NCBI GenBank assembly: GCA_000482145.1
Contig: AUXH01000251.1
Span: 1-25,687 of the forward strand
Direction: 5' to 3'
Origin: Strigomonas culicis
Taxonomy: Eukaryota > Euglenozoa > Kinetoplastea > Trypanosomatida > Trypanosomatidae
DNA: 25,687 nucleotides
The notes under the pieces are model-generated. The model was given only the letters and a program-made list of their open reading frames with translations, did no database searches and was not told the origin of the DNA. The translations under genes were made by a program, and so were the position numbers. Positions 6,942-18,900 of this stretch are shown one piece after another. How positions within the stretch are numbered: the first letter of the stretch is position 1; each line of letters opens with the position of its first letter.

Positions 6942-9900
6942 CTACTCGTCCGTCGCGAGCAGCAGGGCGGTACCACGCTTCGTGTAGTGCTCCGGGATCG
7001 CCTCCCCGCTCTCGAGGTCGACGGAGACCACGTAGGACGGCCGCTCGCGCGTGCCGGTGCGGACCGGGTACATGTACAGCGGGCACTCGTAGATGGACGG
7101 TGACTTGGGCTTGTTGCTGCGCAGCTTGGGCTTGAAGTGGATGATGGGCATGGACACTATGAGCTCCATCGGCCGCGGCTCGCACAGCGTGTTCGTCTCG
7201 ACGCGCCAGCCGGCGCCCTCGAGATAGATGCCGCGCACGTAGGCGCCCTTCTTGGGCCGGTTGACGATGGTGCGCTCCTCATTGTGCAGCACGGTGAACT
7301 CCCAGCCGTACTGATCGATGGACACCTGGTCGTGCCGGGACTGCTGCTGCTGCAGGCTCTTGAGGAAGCCGGTGGGGTAGGTGAAGCCGGACAGCCAGAA
7401 GACGGTCGGCGGGCGCTGGCCCCACAGCTTCAGCTGCTCGATGCGCTGCACCAGGTCGACGGACCAGCTCGCGAGCGGCTTGCCGCTCGGGTACGCGCTC
7501 ATCCACGGCGGCGGCACGCGGCCGAGCAGCAGCGCATCGAAGATGGTCTCCAGCTCGTCCGACATCACGATCTCGCCCTTCACCGCGCGCCGCAGCTCCG
7601 CGCGCTGGCGGTGAATCTTGCGGAGCAGCGCGTTGTACCGCTGGATCTCCTGCAGCAGGCACGTGCTCAGCGCGTTGTTGCGGTCCTCGTTGGTCGCCTC
7701 AAAGATGGCCTCGTAGTCGATGAGCGCCGGCACCGCGGCCTTGTTCGGCTCCTCGAGTGATGAGAGCACCTCTAGGCAGCGGTCCTCCTGTGTCTGCTGC
7801 TTGCTGGCGCCGCCGGCGCCGCCGCCGCGCACCACCGTCGCGTTCATCCGGATGAGGTTCTCCAGCAGGCCCGTCGACTCCGCGATACGGCTCGCAATGT
7901 CCGCGTTCGCGTGCTGGCCGAAGGCCTCCGGCGGGTCCGTGATCGGCAGCTGCGCGCACTCCTCCAGGAATGCCTGTACCGTGTTGCACTCCACCGGGAT
8001 GCAGTACTCCTCGGCGCTGGAGAGCGGGTAGCGCTCCTCCCGTACGGCGGCCGGGCACATGTACTGCGCCATGTACGTGTTGATCACGCGCCGGTCCCAG
8101 TCGTCCGTGACGCGGCCGCCGTAGGAGGCCTCCGCGATGAGGTAGCGGATCGTCGCGAAGGGCACCTCGTCCGTCTTCATCTGTCGCACGTACAGGTCGA
8201 TGATGCTCTCCGAGACTTCGAAGTCGGACGACGTGAAGTCGTAGATGACGTTGTAGCCCAGCGTGCCGAACTTGCGGCGCTCGAGCAGGATGGAGTGGAA
8301 GAAGCAGAGCGCGAAAAGGAGGTTGCGATAGACCACCGGCCGCGCGTGGCTGTGGTCGGCGAAGGTGTCCTCCGACATGGTGTTGTACAGCCGCATCATG
8401 TTTGCCTTGATGCCCTTGGGCGGCTCCGTCGTCAGCTTCACGCAGCGCTGAAGGATGCCGATGGGGAACTGCGGCGTCGGCACGGAGCTCAGCCACAGGC
8501 GGAAGTCCAGGTTGGGGCTCTGCTCGGAGAGGTCGTCGATGAGGCGCTCGAGGTCGACGAGCCACGACACCATGAGGTGGCAGTTCGCGAGGAAGACCCA
8601 ACCACCCGTCTGGCTGCACTCCTGGATGGCGCGCTTCGCGTTGTCGCCCTGCCCCTGGCCGAGCGCCAGCGTCTTGAGCGTGCGGTTCTCGCGCTGCGCG
8701 AGCGCCGCCAGCTGCTGCGTCGGGTCCACGCCGGTCGACAGAACGAAGAGGAGCGGGATCGTGCTCGACGTCTCGTCGTACGTGTCCTTCAGATGGAACG
8801 GCGGCGGGTCCACGTAGGAGGAGCCGAGCTGCGTCTCGATGAACTCGTACACCATGAACACGACGCGGTCCGGCCGCAGGCAGCGCACGAAGATCATGCG
8901 CTGCAGGTAGTTGTTCGCGCAGCGCGCCTGCCACTCCTCCGGCAGTGGCGCCTCCTCCGGGCGCTCCAGCAGGAACCACTTGTGCCAGTCGTCCGAGTAG
9001 TTCTCGAAGTGCGCCGCGATGCCGTGGAAGTTCGTCAGCTTGTCCAGCTCGAGGATGTTGTCCCAGGACCGCTCGGACAGCCACGAGGTGGCCGGGTTCG
9101 GCAGGCGGCCCTGCTGATCCAGCACCTGCCCGCCGCGCATGAAGAAGACGTACTCCTCCAGGTTGACGCTGCCCTGCCCCTGCAGGATGCGGATCGCCAT
9201 GTGGAAGGCAAAGAGCAGCTTGTGCTTCTCGAAGAGACCGCGGCACGTGTTCGTGTAGACCGCGTTCGTGTGCCAGTCGTTCAGCGTCTTGATGCGCTCC
9301 TCCATCGTCCGCGACGAGATCTTCTCGGCCGATCGCTTGATGCTGTTCTGGAACAGCACAATGTAGGAGTCGAGCGCGAACTGGTACATGGTGTCGATGG
9401 CGCCCAGGTCGGCGAGGACGAAGAAGAGGATGGACGCGCGCTTCGCGCACTCGCGGTACTCCTCGCGCGCGTGGTGGATCTTCTCCGCCGTCACCTCCGC
9501 CTCCTTCAGCTGCTGCTGGATGCTCGTCGCCGTCGCCTTGGCGGACTGCAGCGTATCGATCAGCCGCTGGTTCTCCAGCAGCGAGCACTTGGAGTTGGAC
9601 AGCAGGTCCAGGATCTCGTCCTCGAGCCGCTTCGTCTCCTTCTTCGCGGCGGCCGTGTCCAGCACGAGCTGCTCGTTCTCACGCTCGAGCTCCGGCTTCT
9701 CCTTCTCGACCACAATCTTCAGCAGCTGCTCTTCCAGGCCCTGCTCCTTCACGGCGAAGTTCAGCAGGCACACCTTGGTGCACGTCTCGGGTGTGTAGTG
9801 CGGGTTGGGGAGCCGCGTCGTGATGTACAGCTTGAACTTGTCGTTGAAGTCGATGTAGTTGTCGCCGACCTTCACCGTCTGCCGGTTGCCCTTCCGGATG

Positions 9901-12900
9901 ATCGCCTTGGACATGACGGAGTCGAGGATGGGGTCCACCTCCTCCAACACGTCCTGCAGCAACAGCGGGCAGCCGAACTGCACCGCGTACTCGATCGTCT
10001 TCTGGAAGTCCGGCTGCTTCTGGTCGATCACCTTGAGGCCGTTGTCGCGCTCCATGCGCTTGATCCACTTGATCGCCTGCTGCTGCGGGTCGATCATGAG
10101 TGGGTAGCGCGTGCCGTTCATGACGATGGCGCCGTTCTCCTTGCTGAAGTCGTCGCCGGGCAGCCCGGCGAGCTGCCAGTCGCGCACCTCCGTCGGGTCG
10201 GCGAGGAAGTTCACGAGGTCGTAGTTCTTGTTCATGGGCAGCTGCAGCTGCTTCATCTCTTTGAGCCAGCTCTGGTACAGCAGGTGGCGGAAGTCGGAGG
10301 TGAAGGCGCCGCAGTAGCACATGAAGCCGCACGCGAGCAGCGTGTCACCCGTCACGTTCGCCAAGTCCGCGTCGTAGCGAATAATCGCCTGCGTCCAGCG
10401 CTCGCGCTCGCCCTCGAGGCCGCTGACGATGATGCGGGCGCGGTTCAGCTTGTCCTGCGTCTCGCGCGCCGCCTCCATGAGTCGGTTCTTCTCGTCCACG
10501 TTCGTCTGCAGGTCGCGCTGCAGCTGCTGCACCTCGTCCACAATCTTCTGCAGCTTCTCCTCCTTCTGCCGCAGCATCTCCTCCTGTGCCCGCACCTTCT
10601 GCTGCGCGTTCTCGTTCTTCACGATCTTGGGGTGCACCTCCTTGTAGATGTTGCCGTACTTGTAAATGGCAATCACCCACTGGCACAGGCCGCCGGCGGC
10701 CTTGGACACCGCCGTCGCGGCCGCCGGTGTGAAGTCATTCCGCTTCACGTACTTCTCGAGCGCGTTGAGCAGCTTCTGGTCCGTCATGTCGTGCGTCTCG
10801 TGGTACGTCTTGAGCATCTCGATGAACTTGCTCTCGCTCAGCGACTTCTTCGCCTCGTCCCAGTCGAGCTTGCGGTGGAGGGCGGTCTGCACCGCCTCCA
10901 TCACCGTGCGGATCATCGCGGCCGGCGTCTTGTACGACTTGACCTCGTTGATGTCGCTCTTGTCCAGCTTGTCCAGCGCGGCCTGCGCCTCCAGCAGCGT
11001 GGGCATCGCGCGGTCGAGGTCGGCCTGCGCCTCGGACGAGTCCGCGAGCGCTGCGCGCTTCGTCTGCTCGATCTTGATCTTCTCCGACGCGACGAGCGTC
11101 TGCTGCTCCTCCGCGATGCGCTGGCGCACCTGGATGCTCTCCGTCGCGCGCTCCACCTCGGCCGTCTTCTCCTGCAGCTTCTCGTCCTGCACCTTCAGCT
11201 CCTCCGTCATCTGGCTGACCGTCACCTTCGTCTCCTCGAGCTTCGACATACCGTTCGCGAGCTTGTCGCGTTGCGTCTGAATGTCGTCGCGCTTGTTCGT
11301 CAGCATTGTGCGGAACCCGCGGACAAGGTCGAGGTAGGAGGACGGCGTCACGTAGTTGTGGCGGTGCAGCTGCTCCGCCATCTGCAGCGAGCGGTGGTGC
11401 GTCGTGTCGTGCATGTACACGAACATGTCGCCGATCGTCTCGAGCAGCTGGTCGGACTCCTCCGACTCCCGCGTCTCGTGCAGGTGGCGCAGGCCGACCT
11501 CCTTCAGCGCCTCGTTGGGCCACGCGGCGAACCAGTCGATGCAGGTGCACGACACGAGCGCGGGGAACTGCCGCAGCCGCGCGCGGAACTCCTTCTGTGC
11601 GGGGGACATGGCCACCACAATGTGCAGATGGTCGCGCGCCTGCTGTACGAAGAAGCGGTAGAGCTCGTCCGGGGCGTCGCGGCAGCCGTTCATCAGCGCC
11701 ATCTTGTGCACGTCGTCGCGGATCTGCTGTAGGTCGTCCTTCGCGAAGAGGTTCGGCACCTCGCCGGAGGAGAGCATGTTGTTGAGGTCCTCCAGGAAGG
11801 ACGGGTACATGATCTGGTTGTCCGAGAAGTAGAACACCTTCTGCTGCCGCTTGACGCCACAAGCCTTGTAGAGCGTGCGCAGGTCGTCGTGGAAGCGGTC
11901 CACGTCGTACTTCTTGTGCGTCTCGATGGAGAAGACGGTGTAGCCGGCGAGGTAGGTCGCGAGGCGCGTGAGCGAGCTGCGGCCGCTGCCGCCCAGGCCG
12001 ACGAGCAGCGCGTTGCCCTGCGGCTGGCGGATGATGCGATGGATGCGGCAAAGATGCTCCAGCGCGTCCGTGAAGAAGACGAGGTTCATCTGACGCGCGC
12101 CGGGCTCCAGGTTGTAGTTCTCCAGCCCCTCCTCCACCTTCTGGCGCAGCTGGTCCAGCGTCGGCACGAGCCGGTACTTGGCCATCTCCTCGAACTCGCC
12201 ATCCCAGAAGTCGACGAAGATGGGGCTCTCGGACTCCTTCGTCTGCGTGCGGGCCTCCTTCGAGCGCGACTTCATCATGTGGCTCCACTTGGTCTGGAAC
12301 ACGTTCTGCAGCTTCTCGTTCAGCAGCTGGAAGAACCACTGCTTGTCGTTCTCGTCGTTCATGCGGTCCGAGAAGACGCGTTGGGATTCGTGCACCCACA
12401 GCGCGACGAGGTGCTCCTTGCACGTGAGCGACTCCAGCTGGCAGCCGTAGATGCCCTGGAACACCTTGCTGAGGTCGCGCAGGCTGAACAGGTAGTGCGA
12501 CTTACTGGGGATCGGCAGCAGGTCCGTCGAGACGCGGGTGTAGGTCTCCAGTGTCGACTTCACGAGCGCGTCCACGTAGGTCTTCAGGTCGGGGAAGTTC
12601 GCGAAGCGGTTGTCGAGGATGGACGTGAAGATCTTCGTGATGACCGCGTCGGAGGGGAAGGTGAGGTTGAACACACTGAGCTTACTCATGAGCCGCTCCG
12701 AGATGTCCGGCCGGCCGTACGTCATGCAGCACAGCAGCTGGATGTCGTTCACCTGCCGCCGCGCGCGCGTGTTGCGGTCGTACCAGTAGCCGTTGTCCAT
12801 CCACTGCCGCAGCAGCTCCAGCGGCGGCTGCGCGCCGAACTTCTCCTTCGCGGGCATGTTGAGGTCCTCCACGAGGCACACCATGCGGCGGCCGCCGGGC

Positions 12901-15900
12901 GGGTTGCACACCTTCTTGGACGTGTGCTCCATGCGGCTCTCGATGATGTCCTGCACATTGCTCGCCGTCGTCTGCGCCGAGAAGTGCAGCTCCGTCGCCA
13001 TGAAGCGGTCCGTGTTGAGGCTGTGCAGCACCTCGTGCGCGACGAGCGACTTGCCGGTGCCGGTCGTGCCGACGAGCACCAGCTGCACGCGGCTGCGCAC
13101 CAGCTCGCCGACGATGTACTGGTAGCGCACCGTATCGATGGTCGGCACAATCTGACTGTAGTAAGGGGTGCCGGGCGCCGGCGCATAAGGTTTCTGCAGG
13201 CTCCCGTGCTCCTCCCAGCTGCGCCAGCGCAGCCCGTCCAGGTCGGGGAAGTACTCAAAGACGGTCTCCATCGAGGGGAACGACGAGTCCATCTCACGCA
13301 CGTAGGAGTCCAGCTTGCGGCGCGACTCGATCGTGAGGGACCCGCCGACCGACCAGATGAGGCAGAACACGGCGAGCATGCGCAGCTGGGGGATGTAGCT
13401 CTCGCCGGCCTGCGTCGTCTTGTACGTCGCGCCGCCCGGCACCGCTGGCGCCGCCTTCACATTCGCGAGCGCGTCCAGCATCTTGGTGAAGGCGCGCACG
13501 ATGCCGAGGGGCGTGGTGGGCACGAGCTCCGTGCACTCCGCCTCCTTGTAGGCGAGCGTCTCCTCCAGCGTGTTCATCATGAAGTGGCGCAGCTCGTTGA
13601 TCGTCGCGTCCGGCTTCGGGGCCGCCATCGCAATCTCCATCTGGCGGCGCGACTGCAGCCACGTGTTCACGAAGGGCTTCCAGCCGAGGTCCTCGACGTT
13701 GAAGTAGACCATACCGCAGCGCGACACGGTCGCCGGCGACGCCTGCGAGAGGTCCTGTACCTCGAAGAGCATGCTCACGGTCGGGTTCAGACTGATGCGC
13801 TCGCCGGAGTTCAGCGTCAGCATCTTGTTGTCGTCCAGCACGGTGTTCATGGACTCGATCCAGAGGGTGTCCACCGGGCCGTCGAAAAGCATCCACTTGT
13901 AGTTGAGGTCCGTCGCGTCGCGGCAGATCTGCCGCATCATCTCCGACAGGATGCCGTCCTTCCACTCGCGTGTCGCCTGGTTGTAGCTGCCGTAGAGCTC
14001 GTCCATCGTGACGGACTTGGGGTTGAGCAGCGACACGCGCACCGGCTCGTAGGGGCCGTCCACGCCGGCCTCCTTCAGCCGCCGCAGCGCCCCGGCGAGC
14101 GTGTGCCACGTGACGGTCTTGCCGGAGCCGGTGCGGCCCACCACCATCACGCCGTGGCGCGTCCGCAGCGTGTCCCACAGGTGGAGGCACTTGGTGACGA
14201 TGTGCTCACTCGCCTCCAGCCCCTCCGCCACGAGGTCGTCGCGCGCGGCGGACTGCAGCTCCTCCAGCCCGCTGCCCTGCGGCTCCACGCCGGGGAAGAG
14301 ATCGCCCAGCATGCCCAGGAAGAGCGGCACGTCCTCCTTCACGAACTTGGGCAGGTTCATGTCCTTCATGGCCTTGAGGCACAGCTGCGACTCCGTGCCG
14401 GGGAAGTTCTCGCGCTTGAGGTTGCCGGCCTGCACCAGCACCGCCTTGATGTTGCGCAGCGAGAAGTCGTAGTGGTCCTGCTTGGACAGCTGCTTCTCCA
14501 TCAGCTCGTACAGAATGGAGACCTTCTTCGACAGCGCCTCGGACTCCTCGAAGCCCTCCGAGAGCAGCGTGATTTCGCAGATGAGCGTGAAGTCCGGCAC
14601 CATCATGGAGATGGGGCGCAGCAGCGCCTTGAGGTTGTCCGGCAGCTCGGAGCGGCCCGCGTAGCCGGGGTTCATCGTGACGAAGAGACCGCAGTTCGTG
14701 TTCAGCGGGATCTCGGAGCCCTCGAACATGAAGCGGTCGCGGCGCTCCGACACGGCCGTCAGGATGGACATGATCTGCTGCGCGACGACGGAGAGCACCT
14801 CCACCTCAATACGGTTGAACTCGTCGAAGCAGGACCAGGCGCCGGTCTGCGCGATACCGCTGAGCATGCGGCCGACGGAGCGATAGTCGAGGCCGTCCGA
14901 GCAGTTGAACACCATGACGTACTTGCCGATCGCCTTGCCGAGGTCCTTCACGGTCTCCGTCTTGCCGGTGCCGGCGGGGCCCTGCGGCAGGCCGCCGCGG
15001 AAGAGCTGCAGCGCCGTCGTGAGCGTCATGTACGCGCGGTCGGTGAGGCCCGTGACGACGAGCCGCCCCGTGTTGCCAAGGTACTCGTAGTCGTAGTTGA
15101 CGAGTGCGCTCGCCTGGCGCACCACGACGGTGCGGGTCGGCTCCACGCCCGGCCGGTCCGCCGACGGCGCCTCCATCTCGCTGTAGAAGCGCAGCTGGCG
15201 CGACCACTCGAAGTCGTCCAGCCCGTGGACGCGGTTGGCGAGGATGTGGCGCAGGATGTCGCGCGAGTGCACCTCGATCGTGACGAGCGCGACGAGCTTG
15301 TTGCGCTGCAGCCGCGTCTGCGGCAGGCGCACCAGCTGGCAGTACTTGCGGATCATGTTCTTCCACTTCTTGTACACCTTGTAGATGGGCGAGTGCTTGC
15401 GCCGCGCGAGGCTCAGCCCGCTCGCGTGGAGGTCGCCGTACTCGACGATGGCCAGCTCCGCCTGCTGCGTCCAGTTGATGCAGGCCGCCGTGATGAGCGC
15501 CTGCCCCTCGTGCTGCTCCGTCCACAGCTTGAGCTTGTCGCGGCTGATGCGCCGGCGCAGGTCGAACACGTTCTGCTGCAGGTCGTCGAGGGTGCTGATC
15601 ACGCAGCTTCGCACCGTGTCGCGCATCTTCGCCTCCACGCGGTTCAGCCACGTCTCGACCGTGAGGCCCTCGATCTGCACGGCGGGCGTGAAGGGGACGC
15701 CCTCGCCGTCGGCCGCGGCCATGCCGTCGGCCACCACCTTGTTGCGCACCGTCTTGAGAGACAGCTGGTAGAGGCCCTCGAAGCACTTGCGCAGGTGCGG
15801 CTGCACCTTCTCCGGGTCCTTCGTGTGGCCCAGGATCTCCAGCAGGTCGTCGTTCGACAGAAAGTAGAAGCGCGGAAAGACACGCCGGCGGTCCTCCAGG

Positions 15901-18900
15901 AAGCCCTCCAGGCTCTTCTGGATGCTCTCGAGGTCCGCGTTCATGGAGTTGAGCTGGTCCAGCTGGCTGTCGCGGCGCGCACCGTGAATGACGTTCGGGT
16001 CGTTGATCAGCCGCGACATGATGGAGAGCCACTGCGCGTGGATGGAGTCGAACTTCTTGGACTCCGCGACGAGCTTGCGCTTGATGTCCTCGCTGCCGAT
16101 GAAGATGTTCTCCAGGTACATCCACTTGGTCTGCACCGTCAGCAGACCGTCGATCGTGTCCACGACGATGGACAGGGTCTGCTCCCACTGCAGCACCTTG
16201 GGCCGGAAGCTCTCCACGAACCGCGACATCTTCATCGCGCTGAGCAGCGCCAGGTGCTCCCCGAGGGCGGTGTTGATGTCGTCCACAGAGGCGATCTTGT
16301 GGTAGCCCTGGTACGGCTCGATGAGGAAGATGGCCTCCTCCCAGAAGAGACGGATCTTCTCGAGGTCCGTCTCGATCTTCAGCTCCTCGCGCGCGGCGAC
16401 GGCGAGGTTCGTGATGAACTCCGCGTGCGACTCCACGTGGGCGTCCATCAGCCGCTGCAGGCAGAAGCTGTCCTCGTCCTCCAGACTGAAGACGGTGTCC
16501 AGCTGCACCTTCAGCATCTCCCAGTGCCGCGGCCGTATCGCCGGCGTGCGCAGGTCGTCGATGATGGGCAGCATCTTCTTCATGAGGTCGATGTCGTCCT
16601 TCAGCTGCACCCACACGTCGAGGCGCTCGAGGTCCTTGCGGAGCTGCAGCACTTCCTTGCGCAGCTTCTCGAGCCCCTCCAGCATCTTGTCGCTGTTGAG
16701 CTTCATGAAGTACATGTGGCGCCAGCGCTTGCTCATGCGGCGCCACTCGTCGGCGAGCGTCCAGACCTCCCGCAGCTTGGCGAGGCTTGCCTCCGCCTTG
16801 GCGAGGTCGTCCAGCAGTGGCTTCTCCAGGTTGAAGATCTCGATGCCCTGCTGGAGGCTCCGCTCCACCTCCCGCAGGCCCTGCGCCCGGCGCTCCAGGG
16901 CCTCCAGCCGCCCGAAGGCGACCGCCGTCGTCAGGTCGTACGTCGTCGGCGACTCGTCGCGCGTCTGCTGGAAGAGCGCCGCGCTGTTCGTGACGAGCGA
17001 GCGCAGGTCCGTCTCGAGGTCGCGCAGGAACTGCTCCTTGTACTTCTCCAGCAGCTTGCTCGCGCTCACGAGGCTGGCCGAGTAGCGCTCGAAGGCCTCC
17101 GGCAGGCCGTCGCAGCGCTGAACGTCCGCGGGGTCCACGCCGCCGAAGTTGAAGGCCTCGTTCGTGATGAGCGCGAACTTATCCGCGAGCGGGTCGAACT
17201 TGGCGGAGACGGTCGGCAGGTCGTCCATCGCCCCGGCGCAGCAGCGGATCTGCTCGCCCAGCTGGTCGAGCGTCTTGGGCTCGCGCGTGAGGCTGGCGAT
17301 GGTGTGGTCCAGCCCGCCCAGCATCGCGTCCAGCTCCTGCTTCGCCTCGGCGTAGAGCAGGCTGTGGTAGTGGCGGATGACGAGCTGGCACTGCGCGCGG
17401 AACGTCTCCTTCATCCGCGTGAAGTCCAGCTGCAGGAAGAGCACGTCCGCGAAGACCTCCTGCTTGTCGATCCCGTCGCGGCGCTGCGCGACGTGCTCCA
17501 TGTTGATGCGGTAGTCCTCGAGCCGCCAGCCCTGCTTGATACGGCGGTCCTGCTTCTGCGCGGTCCACAGGTTGTCGGCCGAGCTCGACTGGTGGAGCTG
17601 CCACGTCTGGTTCAGCTTGTCATGCACGCGCTCGCTGATGCTCTCGAACGACTCGTGCACGCGGCGCAGAGAGAGGATCGCGTCCTGGTCGCCCGTCATG
17701 TACTCGTAGTAGGGGCCGCGCAGCGCCATGGACTCCAGCTGCGCCGTCTCGTAGTGCACGACCGTCAGCCCGCGCTCGACGAGCTCCTCCTCCTTCTCGC
17801 TCTCCACGCGCTCCCTGAGGCACTCCTCCAGCCGGCGCAGGTCGCGCACGACGGCGATGATCGCCTTGCAGTTCTCGTTGATATCGCGCGCGAGGTCGCG
17901 GGTGGAGGGCACCGTGTGGATGATCGGCTGCGTCGTGTCCTGCTCCACGCTGATCGCCACCTCGAGTCGGAACACCTTCTCGTCCAGGCGCTCCTCCGTC
18001 GTCTCCTTCGGCAGCGCCTTCTCCACGGTGGCGAGCGACCGCTTCACCATCGTCTTGAGCGCCTCCTCCACCTTCAACTCGATCTTCTCCACGAGGCGGT
18101 GCCACTCGAGTCGCACGCGGTCGTCCGCGCCGTAGTCCTCGCGGAAGTAGTTGAAGAGGTGGTAGAGCTTGTCGACGAGCAGGGCGTGCACCTTGTGCAG
18201 CTTCGCGACGACCATCTCGCGGTACGCGACCTGCTTCTCCTTGAATGTCTGCTGCGTATAGACGCGCTTGCGCTCAAAGATGACCGCGAGTGTGTCCGTG
18301 ATGATGCGGCAGTGGTGGTCGATGAACATGTTCGTGTAGGAGTAGTCGTCCACGATGCGCTGCACCTTCGCGGTCTGCAGGTCGCACTCCCGCACAAAGT
18401 ACTCCACGATGCCCTGCGAGCTCCACCACAGCTTGTTCAGCCCGGGCAGGAACTTGGTGTACAGAAACTGCAGCCGCAGCGAGAAGAGCCGCCGCTCGAA
18501 CTTGTTGAGGGAGTGCACCACGTTGTTGTACGCGCGCGTCACCATCGCGACGTTCTCGCGGAACACATGGAGCCGGTCCTCCTTACTGCAGATGTCCTGC
18601 AGGTGGGGCGGCACGAGCTCGCCCAGGCGGCGCCAGTAGCGCACCTCCTCGAAGACGATGAGCAGCTCGCGCGCGAAGTTGACGTCGAAGAGCGGCGGGT
18701 TCTCCACGTCCCTGCCGGTGCGGGGGCGCTGCACCAGCAGGAAGCGGTCGAGGTACTCCGCCGGCCGCGACGGCACGGTCGTCTTCCACTCGTTGTACTG
18801 TTGATACTTGCTGTCGCTCAGCGCGTGCTCCAGCCGCTCGCGCAGGCGGTCGACCTCCTCCGTGTCGGGCGACTCCGGCAGGTAGTAGAGGATCTGCAGC